From NCBI GenBank assembly GCA_017465605.1, contig JAFTVW010000054.1, positions 62,001 to 126,000 on the forward strand: a DNA stretch of 64,000 nucleotides. Reading direction: 5' to 3'. Position numbers and translations under genes: made by a program. This DNA comes from Alistipes sp. GTDB taxonomy: Bacteria; Bacteroidota; Bacteroidia; Bacteroidales; Rikenellaceae. Below the pieces are notes generated by a model. That model was not told the DNA's origin. It worked only from the letters and a program-made list of their open reading frames with translations, and did not search any database. This document shows, piece by piece, positions 18,723 to 25,722 of this stretch. Position 1 is the first letter of the stretch. Every line of letters begins with the position of its first letter.

Positions 18723-18743
18723 GTGGAATTAAAATAACGCACC

Positions 18744-18867
18744 GATGAATTTTAGGGAACAGGGCAGACGGTGAAATTTCTGTAAAAAAACAGAGACCTT
18801 TTGATTGCTTCAAAAGTGCGAAGCATCTGTTTTAGGAAATTTCGGTGGCTGACCCCTAAAATTTATC
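18744..18867. other. Structured element closed by a 14-bp inverted repeat
   Basis: GATGAATTTTAGGG (18744-18757) pairs with CCCTAAAATTTATC (18854-18867), with one G-U pair. Inside, GCTTC and GAAGC form a sub-hairpin near 18807-18825, and a GAAATTTC motif occurs on both sides. It could be a small non-coding RNA or a miniature mobile element. No promoter was recognised. Confidence 0.5.
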
Positions 18868-18929
18868 ATTGCGCCGCTTTTTGCTCCACTTTTTACGGTT
18901 AAAAAGTGGAATAAAACAAAACTATACTA

Positions 18930-19068
18930 CAAGGAAAAACTTTGCGGCAAAGACACACTCCCTCCCCTTCGGGTACTCCCTCTAACTTAGAGGGAGAGTT
19001 TTTGAAGTTCTTTGGAAGGCGGTAAATATGAAATGACGTGAAAAAACCGCCACCCCGAAAGGTGGCGG
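18930..19068 (+). repeat. Modular intergenic repeat, unit 2
   Basis: It contains the GCGGCA lead, the CTCCCTC module (18957-19003), a short junction in which AAGGCGGT runs straight into AAATATGAAATGACGTG (19015-19040), and the CCGCCACC hairpin. Against unit 3 the whole central covarying hairpin has been removed between GCGGT and AATATGAAATG. Confidence 0.7.
19041..19068 (-). terminator. Minus-strand terminator after the orphan lipoprotein
   Basis: CCGCCACC (19047-19054) pairs with GGTGGCGG (19061-19068) around CCGAAA. A run of A at 19041-19046 becomes a T tail on the minus strand, 17 bp after the lipoprotein stop. It is also the last module of repeat unit 2. Confidence 0.8.
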
Positions 19069-19085
19069 CAATATACAAATGTAGA

Positions 19086-19619
19086 TTAATCCTCTTTTTC
19101 AAGATGAGACATAACCTTTTCCTCTAAAAATTCCTTTGTTTCGGGCATCATTAGATATATTCTAAGTTTGTCACCCTCCTTAAATTGAGTTATCTTATCG
19201 GGGGTGAATACCAATATACTATCGGGGACACACTCCAAAAAATAGTCTCGCGACAACTCTAAATTTGCCCTGTGGTGGTAGGGAGTAGCAGTGGAATTTG
19301 GGAATGTCGGTAACGAATACGAGTCCCAACCATTCTTATCAAATACAAATATTTCGTTTCCACCGCCATAAAGTAAATCCCATCTATTCTTAATTATGAC
19401 CTTACCATTCTCTATTCTGCCTACACGTTCACTACCGCCAGCATACCAACAAGGGGTATTTACCAAGATTTCCTCAAAGTCGTTGGGCAGTGCTGCGGGG
19501 ATATTCCACTCCGCCCAATTAGTTGACACCTGCTGTGGCTCTTCGGGAGTCTGCTCGTTGTCCTTTGCGCAAGCTGCTAAAACCATAGCAACCAACGCGC
19601 TCAAAATAATCTTTTTCAT
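19086..19619 (-). CDS. Lipoprotein of unknown function
   Basis: A 177-residue protein with a lipobox signal MKKIILSALVAMVLAAC (Cys17), then an acidic Gln/Glu/Pro linker and a compact domain rich in Trp and Tyr with phrases WAEWNIPAALP, YGGGNEIFVFDKNG and DKLRIYLMMPETKEF. I do not recognise the family. It is a lone minus-strand gene inside a plus-strand region and has modular repeats on both sides, which suggests a late insertion or a rearranged site. The terminator below it comes from repeat unit 2. Confidence 0.7.
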   Translation of the reverse strand: MKKIILSALVAMVLAACAKDNEQTPEEPQQVSTNWAEWNIPAALPNDFEEILVNTPCWYAGGSERVGRIENGKVIIKNRWDLLYGGGNEIFVFDKNGWDSYSLPTFPNSTATPYHHRANLELSRDYFLECVPDSILVFTPDKITQFKEGDKLRIYLMMPETKEFLEEKVMSHLEKED

Positions 19620-19770
19620 CTGCTATGAATTTTAAGTTTAACAATATTAAAAAATGAACTCTGATTTCTCGATTGCAATTTACAAATAAATTTTGAATAA
19701 AATTTGAAATCTTCACGAAATTTCATTCATAGTGTTCAAATTTGCCATACATTTATACAAATAAATAGTC

Positions 19771-19836
19771 ATTCCGCATTTCTTTATTGGTGAGGTTCAG
19801 AGAAGTAATTAGCGTCTATAAAGAAATGCAGGGAAT
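19771..19836 (-). repeat. Inverted copy of the covarying hairpin
   Basis: Read on the minus strand, it has ATTCC, CT, GCATTTCTTTAT, a 30-nt loop starting AGAC, ATAAAGAAATGC and GGAATGAC. The outer ATTCC/GGAAT and GGAATGAC flank match unit 1, but the inner arms have a different sequence and are still perfectly complementary (12 bp). Confidence 0.75.
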
Positions 19837-19851
19837 CTACCTTATAATAAT

Positions 19852-20017
19852 CCACGCTCCAAAGAATAACTTTGCTGCAAATGCAATTCTCTGCAAGGCC
19901 GTAATTAAGCGGTAGATTTCAACATTTTCGCATAGATGTTTATTCTATCACCGCTGGTCGTTGATGCGAAAATATGAAATGACGTGGTAAAAAACCGCCA
20001 CCCCGAAAGGTGGCGGT
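19852..20017 (+). repeat. Modular intergenic repeat, unit 3
   Basis: Order: an ACTTTGCTGCAAA lead, the GCAAGGCCGTAATTAAGCGGT segment, a covarying hairpin (19916-19980) with outer ATTTC/GAAAT and inner ATTTTCGCAT/ATGCGAAAAT around a 30-nt loop, then GACGTGG and the CCGCCACC hairpin (19989-20017) with a minus-strand T tail. It lacks the CTCCCTC module. No minus-strand gene ends here, so the terminator-like hairpin is an orphan. Confidence 0.75.
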
Positions 20018-20062
20018 GCTGAAAAATTGGGTGTAAATTTTGTTGTGGTCGAAAATTTGTAT

Positions 20063-20070
20063 TATCTTTG
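20063..20070 (+). promoter_or_regulatory. rho promoter -7 box
   Basis: TATCTTTG, with TTTG at 20039-20042 twenty bases upstream, is a full Bacteroidota promoter. It gives a leader of about 80 nt carrying two GATRTCGTTAA direct repeats. Confidence 0.7.
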
Positions 20071-20155
20071 TGATGTCGTTAAGAGGTTTGCGATATCGTT
20101 AAAATAATCATTCGGTTATTTTTCAATCAGCAGAAATAATATAAACAGAGAATAT

Positions 20156-21898
20156 ATGCAAGATTTTGATGCCCTTGAAGGCAAGACATTGGCCGAACTA
20201 AGAGAAATCGGTAAAGTGCTTGGTGTGAACGATACTACGCTTCGCAAGAAGGAGTTGTTGGATAAAATTATTGAGGTAGCTACGGGTGCTCCCGTTGCAG
20301 ATTCGCAGGCGACTGAGCCTGTTTCAGCCGAGGCCGCAGCTCCCAAAAAGCGTGGACGTCGCCCCAGAATGAATACCCTTCGTGTGGAGGAGAATAAGCC
20401 GATGGGCGAAGCCGCTCGTGTTGATTCCGATGCTGAGGTAAAGCAACCTCAGAACGGAACATTCGCCGTCGAAAAGCCTTTGGAGAGTGTGAATAATATC
20501 GCTACACCAGCCGCAGAGGCTATATCTGCTGCACCTGCACCAACTGCAAATCCTGTGGCCGAGCAGCCAAAGCGTCGTGGTCGTAAGCCAAAGGCGTTGA
20601 AGGAGCAGGAGGCTCGTGAAGCGGCCGAGCGTGAGGCTATGGCGCGTAATGCGGCAGCTCAGAGCCAAGCTGAGAGTGAGGCAGTGTCGGATTCTGCCAA
20701 TGAGGTGAAGGAGACTCCAACTGTCGAAGAGCCCGCGCAGGTGCGTGTTGAGGCGCGTCGTGAGCCAGTGCGTGAGAGCTTCGCAGGTGAGGTTATAGGT
20801 GAGGGTGTTTTGGAGGTTATGCCCGATGGCTACGGATTCCTTCGCTCGGCTGATTACAACTACTTGAACTCTCCCGACGATATCTATGTGTCGCCTTCGC
20901 AAATCAAACTCTTTGGTCTGAAACCCGGAGATACCATCAGCGGCGTGATTCACCCACCAAAAGAGGGTGAAAAATATTTCCCGCTCATTCGTGTTAACGA
21001 AATCAACGGTTTGCAACCGGAGTATATCCGTGACCGTGTGCAGTTTGAGTATATGACTCCGCTGTTCCCCAGCGAGAAGTTCAACTTGACGGGCAAGGGG
21101 CATAACAGCCTATCGAATCGAGTAGTGGATTTGTTCTCGCCAATCGGTAAGGGTCAGCGTGGCTTGATTGTGGCTCAGCCCAAGACGGGTAAGACAATGC
21201 TCTTGCAATCAATCGCTAATGCTATTGCCGATAATCACCCTGAGGTCTATATGATTGTGCTTCTGATTGATGAGCGACCAGAGGAGGTTACCGAAATGGC
21301 CCGTAATGTGAAGGCCGAGGTGGTTGCATCGACCTTCGATGAGCAGGCTTCGCGTCACGTTAAGGTGGCCGAGATGGTGCTTGAAAAGGCAAAACGTATG
21401 GTGGAGTGTGGTCACGATGTGGTGATCTTCCTCGACTCTATTACCCGTTTGGCGCGTGCCTACAACTCTGTTCAGCCTGCGTCGGGTAAGGTGCTTTCGG
21501 GAGGTGTTGATGCCAATGCATTGCATAAGCCAAAGCGTTTCTTCGGTGCGGCTCGTAATACCGAGGAGAAGGGCTCGCTTACGATTATCGCTACGGCCTT
21601 GATTGATACAGGCTCGAAGATGGACGAGGTTATCTTTGAGGAGTTTAAGGGTACGGGTAATATGGAGTTGCAGCTCGACCGCAAGCTCTCTAATAAGCGT
21701 GTATATCCTGCTGTTGATGTTATTTCGTCGGGTACACGACGTGAGGATTTGTTGCTCTCGCGCGATGTGATGAATCGTACTTGGGTGATGCGTAAATACC
21801 TCTCTGAGATGACTACTGTTGAGGCGATGGAGTTCTTGCAGAAACAGATGGGAATGACGGAGAGTAATGAGGAGTTTCTTGCCACAATGAACCAGTAG
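20156..21898 (+). CDS. rho: Transcription termination factor Rho
   Basis: Hexameric RNA helicase that ends transcription. The 580-residue protein is longer than E. coli Rho (419). It has an N-terminal Rho-N/SAP-like segment (1-45), a 160-residue Ala/Glu/Arg-rich disordered insertion (about 50-210) with two AT-hook-like motifs (KKRGRRPR near 64 and KRRGRKPK near 140), a cold-shock RNA-binding domain (about 215-290, [13 protein letters not shown]), Walker A AQPKTGKT at 340-347, [13 protein letters not shown] and the Q/R-loop region [11 protein letters not shown]. Such insertions are known in Bacteroidota Rho, where in B. thetaiotaomicron the region promotes condensates. It has its own promoter and terminator. 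Confidence 0.97.
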   Translation: MQDFDALEGKTLAELREIGKVLGVNDTTLRKKELLDKIIEVATGAPVADSQATEPVSAEAAAPKKRGRRPRMNTLRVEENKPMGEAARVDSDAEVKQPQNGTFAVEKPLESVNNIATPAAEAISAAPAPTANPVAEQPKRRGRKPKALKEQEAREAAEREAMARNAAAQSQAESEAVSDSANEVKETPTVEEPAQVRVEARREPVRESFAGEVIGEGVLEVMPDGYGFLRSADYNYLNSPDDIYVSPSQIKLFGLKPGDTISGVIHPPKEGEKYFPLIRVNEINGLQPEYIRDRVQFEYMTPLFPSEKFNLTGKGHNSLSNRVVDLFSPIGKGQRGLIVAQPKTGKTMLLQSIANAIADNHPEVYMIVLLIDERPEEVTEMARNVKAEVVASTFDEQASRHVKVAEMVLEKAKRMVECGHDVVIFLDSITRLARAYNSVQPASGKVLSGGVDANALHKPKRFFGAARNTEEKGSLTIIATALIDTGSKMDEVIFEEFKGTGNMELQLDRKLSNKRVYPAVDVISSGTRREDLLLSRDVMNRTWVMRKYLSEMTTVEAMEFLQKQMGMTESNEEFLATMNQ

Positions 21899-21967
21899 AA
21901 ATTGTATAGCAAGTATCTTTTGGCGTCTTGCTCGTCCTCGAAATCCTCATTTACGTCGAGTAAACTG

Positions 21968-21999
21968 CGGTTTCTCGGACATCGGCAATCCCCAAAATA
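21968..21999. repeat. Intergenic direct repeat, copy a
   Basis: It shares GGACATCGGCAAT and the flanking CGGTTT and CCCAAAA with copy b at 22122-22152, about 150 bp away. The surrounding sequences differ, so the element is dispersed rather than a simple tandem. Confidence 0.65.
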
Positions 22000-22121
22000 T
22001 ATCTTGCTCTCCAAATTCTATAATGGGGTAGAGTGGTTGTCGTAAAACGGTCGCAAGACTGCGCGTTCAGCTCCTGCGAGCAGCCTCAAAATAGCTTACC
22101 TTATACTATTTTGCAGGAAGT

Positions 22122-22152
22122 CGGTTTTTGGACATCGGCAATTCCCAAAAAT
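22122..22152. repeat. Intergenic direct repeat, copy b
   Basis: Second copy of the GGACATCGGCAAT repeat, with a slightly shorter CGGTTTTT lead and CCCAAAAATA end. It is preceded by AAAATAGC and ACTATTTT arms that can form a separate hairpin. Confidence 0.65.
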
Positions 22153-22184
22153 AGTTCTTATAATACGACTTTCCATTGAGTTGG

Positions 22185-22219
22185 GGCTACTAACGCAAAT
22201 TGTTAGTAGCCTCTTTTTT
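22185..22219 (+). terminator. Intrinsic terminator, distal to rho
   Basis: GGCTACTAAC (22185-22194) pairs perfectly with GTTAGTAGCC (22202-22211), followed by TCTTTTTT. It lies nearly 290 bp beyond the rho stop, so the repeats in between would be transcribed. Confidence 0.88.
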
Positions 22220-22363
22220 GTCTGTATGGATTCTTTTTCGAGGGTTTGTGCAAAATATATTTTTTGTTTTTGATTGAATTGTTTTGTGAAATAAGCTTTT
22301 TTTTCTTAATTTTACAATGATTTTGACCTAAACAGAATTTTATCAACCTAAAACTTTTAATAT

Positions 22364-23578
22364 ATGGACAGACGAGATTTTCTGAAAGTATTTGCAGCAT
22401 CTGCTGCATTCTCTATGGTAAAGCCTTTGGGTGTGATGGCAGGCGAGAAGATTAATCGCCCAATTCGCATCGGTTTTATCGGTACTGGTAATCGTGGTAC
22501 TTATGGCGTTATTACATCTATGAGCCATAATAACAACGTGGAGTTGTATGCTTTGGCTGATTTGTTCCGCGACCGTATTGATAAGGTGCTTCCTCATTTG
22601 AACAGCCTCAATAAGGCGAAGGGTTTGCCTAATATCGCCGAGAAGAATATCTATGTTGGTAAAGATGCTTACAAGCAGCTCTTGAAGGACGACAATGTTG
22701 ATGCTGTCGTAATTGCAACTCCTGCTTATGCTCACCCATTCATTTTCGAGGCTGCTGTTAAGGCTCACAAGCACGTTTATTGCGAGAAGCCAGCTGCTCC
22801 CGATGCTTACGGTGCATTGCGTATGATTAAGGCTGCTGAGGGTGTGAAGGACTTGTCGCTTGTGATGGGATTCCAAGTACGTCACTCTTCGGCTTATAGC
22901 GAGATGATTCGTCGTGTTCATAATGGCGATATCGGTAAGATTGTAGCCGCTCAGCTCTACTATAACTCAGGAGGTGGCAGTGGCAAGAAGCCCGCAGTCG
23001 AGGACGATGAGTTCCGTATCCGTCACCACTTCCAGTATTTGGAGCTTTCGGGTGGTACATTCCACGATCAGGCTATCCACGTTATGGATATCTGCCGCGA
23101 GGTGATGCAGTCCAATCCTATCTATGCTATCGGTCATAGCAGTCGCAAGGGTTACAAGTATGAGTATGGTAATACCAATACCAACTATCAGGTACTCTAT
23201 AAGTATCCAGATGATGTCAATGTAATGGTTCAGCAGACATCTGTTGGTGCAGCATCGGGTGGCGTTGTGGCTCGTTTCTTTGGTGAGAAGGGTACTGCCG
23301 AGGCTAAGTATTCAGGCGGTGTATTCATCACAGGCCCAAATAAGTGGGATTCAGGTGTTGACAACGCTTTGGGTGATGCCGATCCTAACAAGGGTAGGTC
23401 GTTTATCGATAGCATTGTGAGCGGAAACTACATCAACCAGATTGAGGCTGGCTGTAACTCTACTCTTATGTCGGTATTGGGTCGTGAGGCTTGCGAGAAG
23501 GGTGAGAAACTCACTTGGGACGAGCTTATCAAGAGCAAGCAGCGTTATGACAAGCAGCCTGATTTAAGTAAGTTTTAA
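22364..23578 (+). CDS. Tat-exported Gfo/Idh/MocA-family oxidoreductase
   Basis: A 404-residue NAD(P)-dependent sugar oxidoreductase. MDRRDFLKVFAASAAFSMV is a clear twin-arginine signal, so it should fold with its cofactor and be exported to the periplasm. The Rossmann motif is IGFIGTGNRG; the EKP motif is intact (VYCEKPAAP), and GTFHDQAIHVMD carries the likely catalytic His. It is only distantly similar to the enzyme at 13000. It is followed 17 bp later by a TIM-barrel isomerase/epimerase, a pairing typical of sugar or cyclitol oxidation and of 3-keto-glycoside cleavage. The substrate is unknown. Confidence 0.9.
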   Translation: MDRRDFLKVFAASAAFSMVKPLGVMAGEKINRPIRIGFIGTGNRGTYGVITSMSHNNNVELYALADLFRDRIDKVLPHLNSLNKAKGLPNIAEKNIYVGKDAYKQLLKDDNVDAVVIATPAYAHPFIFEAAVKAHKHVYCEKPAAPDAYGALRMIKAAEGVKDLSLVMGFQVRHSSAYSEMIRRVHNGDIGKIVAAQLYYNSGGGSGKKPAVEDDEFRIRHHFQYLELSGGTFHDQAIHVMDICREVMQSNPIYAIGHSSRKGYKYEYGNTNTNYQVLYKYPDDVNVMVQQTSVGAASGGVVARFFGEKGTAEAKYSGGVFITGPNKWDSGVDNALGDADPNKGRSFIDSIVSGNYINQIEAGCNSTLMSVLGREACEKGEKLTWDELIKSKQRYDKQPDLSKF

Positions 23579-23595
23579 TCGTTAATTAGTTGGTT

Positions 23596-24498
23596 ATGAA
23601 GATTTTAAGTAGAATATTGTGTGCGATGTTGCTCGTTGCTGGCATCGCTACTGCCGAGGCGCAGAACGTAACAGTTGGTTTGTTGGGCGGTATGGGTAAA
23701 GACCCAGAGGCTACATTCAAGAAGTTGCACGATGCAGGCTTTAAGGCTTGTCAGACAGGTTACAGCGATAATTGGACTCAGAAAGATGCCGATTTGCTCA
23801 AAGAGTTGCAGGCTAAGTACGATATCAAAATCAGTACTCTTATGTGCCTTACCCCTAATTGCCGTTGGAATTTCACCGAGGGCCCATCGACTATCGGTTT
23901 GGTACCACCATTGAACAGAGTGAAGTATTTGGATTTGCACAAGCGTGCAGTTGATTTCTGCGCAATGGCTGGTATTCCTGCTATGCACTCTCATTTTGGT
24001 TTTATTCCCGAAGAGCCAACAAACGAGTTGTATCCTGGCTTTATTGAGGTGATGAGAGATTTGTGCCAGTATGCAAAGGATAAGGGTGTGATGATCTTCT
24101 GCGAGACAGGTCAAGAGACTCCCACTACACTTATTCGTGCTATTCAGGATATTGGTACAGGTAATATCTTTGTGAATTGCGATACTGCCAATTTGATTCT
24201 TTATGGTAAGGCTAACCCAGTAGATGCAATCTATCAGTTTGGCCCATTGCTCAAAGAGTTGCACATCAAGGACGGTAAGTATCCAACCAATCCTTACTAT
24301 CTCGGTCGTGAAACTAAGATTCCAGAGGGCGATGTTGATTTCCCAGGTGTAGTGAAGGCTTTGGCTGAGATTGGTTTCGAGGGTGTTATGACTATTGAGT
24401 GTGAGCTTGGTGGCGACAACTCAGAGTACATTGCAAAGACCAAGAAGTATCTCGAAGATTTGGTAAAGGATATTTACAAAAAGCATTATAAGAAATAA
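23596..24498 (+). CDS. Exported sugar phosphate isomerase/epimerase-like TIM-barrel protein
   Basis: A 300-residue AP-endonuclease-2-like TIM barrel with a Sec signal (MKILSRILCAMLLVAGIATAEAQ, cleavage likely after AEA). The metal-binding acidic/His set is visible: FCETGQE, NCDTANL, KELHIKDG and IECELGG. Periplasmic relatives next to Gfo/Idh/MocA enzymes act on keto sugars as epimerases or lyases. I chose the ATG at 23596 over a TTG two codons earlier. It forms an operon with the upstream oxidoreductase. The activity is inferred. Confidence 0.88.
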   Translation: MKILSRILCAMLLVAGIATAEAQNVTVGLLGGMGKDPEATFKKLHDAGFKACQTGYSDNWTQKDADLLKELQAKYDIKISTLMCLTPNCRWNFTEGPSTIGLVPPLNRVKYLDLHKRAVDFCAMAGIPAMHSHFGFIPEEPTNELYPGFIEVMRDLCQYAKDKGVMIFCETGQETPTTLIRAIQDIGTGNIFVNCDTANLILYGKANPVDAIYQFGPLLKELHIKDGKYPTNPYYLGRETKIPEGDVDFPGVVKALAEIGFEGVMTIECELGGDNSEYIAKTKKYLEDLVKDIYKKHYKK

Positions 24499-24535
24499 AC
24501 CTTTGTTTCTTTGCTATACAACTTCTGAAAACTAT

Positions 24536-24571
24536 GGGTCTGTCTAACAAGTATGTTGGCAGGCCCTTTTT
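24536..24571 (+). terminator. Intrinsic terminator after the isomerase gene
   Basis: GGGTCTGTCTAACA and TGTTGGCAGGCCC pair with two small bulges, followed by TTTTT. The CTGTCTAAC/GTTGGCAG core recurs in the hairpins at 37425-37508. Confidence 0.8.
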
Positions 24572-24712
24572 AATTCATATTTTTAATCTCTCTTATCCAA
24601 AACCAAATCCCGATAAGGGTTTTGTCTTTGCAAAAGCTGGAAAAATACGAGCCATTTCAAACTCTTTTTTGAAAGATGCCAAAGTCTATTTTTCTATTCA
24701 GAAAAAAGTTCG

Positions 24713-24720
24713 TAACTTTA
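24713..24720 (+). promoter_or_regulatory. Possible promoter of the HU-like/sigma-54 operon
   Basis: TAACTTTA resembles TAnnTTTG except for the last base and lies 21 bp before the chosen ATG at 24742. Confidence 0.4.
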
Positions 24721-24741
24721 CCCCAAATTTATGTACATACA

Positions 24742-25713
24742 ATGGTAGTAGAGATTATATCTAAATATTTGGAGGCAAACAAACGTTTGATTATCCCCAA
24801 TTTGGGTGCTTTTATTGTGAAAGTACCTGCGCAAACTATTCTATTTTCCAACCTTTTGAAAAACGACGATGGCGTGTTGCGCTCGTTGCTCGTGCAGAAT
24901 GGAATGTCGGAAATCGAGGCTGCGGGTGTGGTCGATAGATTTGTATTCGAGATTAATTACCGTTTGCAGAGCAATGGTGAGTGCCGACTTGGCGGCTTTG
25001 GCCGTTTGGTGGCAGGCGCAAATGGTGCAGTAGCTTTTGAGTATGCTCCTACAACCGAGGGTGATGATTTGGAGGGTAGTGTGAATACTCCTGCCGAGAA
25101 TCTATCGGTTGAGAGTGTGGCAAGTAGTGTGAATGTGGCAGAAGATGTGGTAGCAGATGTGGTTACTACTGCTGAGGTTGCCGCTGAACACAAAGCCGAG
25201 CCAATGGATAAGGCCGAGCCAAAGCAAGCGGCTACTCAGATGGCTAAACGAAGCCCAAAAACTGTCCAGCAACCTATTGCCGATGCGACGGAAGATGCAG
25301 ATGACGATGATGAGCAGGATAGCGTGGAAATTGAGGTTACACCCCGTACGCGACGTGAGCCTTCGGGCGCGCGCCGAATGAATCGTGATGAGGTTGTATA
25401 TGATGGGCAGCGAGTATCGGCTTCGTCGAAGATGCGCCCCGACGATTATGTGAAGGGTTTGCGTTATGGCAAAGGTCGTAAGATTGTCTCGGGCCGTGAG
25501 TCAGCTATGGTTCGCCGCTCAAATAAGAGTGATTTGATAATGAAGATAGCCATAGCGGCTGCGCTGATTGCCGTAGCAGCTTTGGCCTATGGAATGTGGA
25601 ATGATTGGCGTGCGTCACGTTTCGATGCCGAGATTTATGGCGAGGTGCCTGAAAGTGCCGAGAGTGGAGTGCGCAATCCCGATTTGGATTATATCGAAAA
25701 GAAAGCTCAGTAG
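24742..25713 (+). CDS. HU/CCDC81-like domain protein with one membrane helix
   Basis: A 323-residue protein. The first ~85 residues (VEIISKYLEANKRLIIPNLG, then AFIVK) match the bacterial HU-like/CCDC81-type domain often fused to SPOR in Bacteroidota. A long acidic, disordered middle follows, then a basic stretch, and a single membrane helix at about 270-295 (KIAIAAALIAVAALAYGMW). I see no SPOR domain after the helix. I chose the ATG at 24742 because homology starts there; an upstream ATG at 24676 adds 22 unrelated residues and lies ahead of the promoter box. It is the first gene of the block that ends with secG. Confidence 0.75.
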   Translation: MVVEIISKYLEANKRLIIPNLGAFIVKVPAQTILFSNLLKNDDGVLRSLLVQNGMSEIEAAGVVDRFVFEINYRLQSNGECRLGGFGRLVAGANGAVAFEYAPTTEGDDLEGSVNTPAENLSVESVASSVNVAEDVVADVVTTAEVAAEHKAEPMDKAEPKQAATQMAKRSPKTVQQPIADATEDADDDDEQDSVEIEVTPRTRREPSGARRMNRDEVVYDGQRVSASSKMRPDDYVKGLRYGKGRKIVSGRESAMVRRSNKSDLIMKIAIAAALIAVAALAYGMWNDWRASRFDAEIYGEVPESAESGVRNPDLDYIEKKAQ

Positions 25714-25722
25714 TATAGGATT

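Larger units (their letters stand above)
18467..19040. other. Repeat-rich intergenic region after rpsU
   Basis: This stretch holds no credible gene. It contains modular repeat units 1 and 2 (entered separately) with a 14-bp bounded structured element between them. Short open frames here are fragments of repeat, not genes. Confidence 0.7.
19620..20155. other. Intergenic region between the orphan lipoprotein and rho
   Basis: No gene is seen. It holds an inverted copy of the covarying hairpin, modular repeat unit 3, and the rho promoter with two direct GATRTCGTTAA motifs at about 20072-20102. Confidence 0.7.
21899..22363. other. Intergenic region after rho with direct repeats
   Basis: No gene is seen. 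It holds a GCAAG/CTTGC hairpin (about 21909-21931), two copies of a roughly 31-bp repeat, a further GC-rich part with GCTCCTGCGAGCAGC, the rho terminator and an AT-rich leader before the next gene. A minus-strand frame through the first repeat (starting MESKIYFGDCRCP) looks like a repeat artefact. Confidence 0.65.

Noticed and set aside
18376-19102. Short frames around the CTCCCTC modules as small proteins
   Set aside because: They are translations of the hairpin repeats (SPSK...GxxEGE type) and lack start signals.
21905-22014. Minus-strand frame starting MESKIYFGDCRCP as a gene
   Set aside because: It runs through a dispersed intergenic repeat and into the rho 3' end, has no promoter, and looks like an open frame of the repeat itself.
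24534-24764. Small plus-strand frame between the isomerase and HU-like genes
   Set aside because: It spans the terminator at 24536-24571 and runs into the HU-like gene in another frame; no family or start signal.
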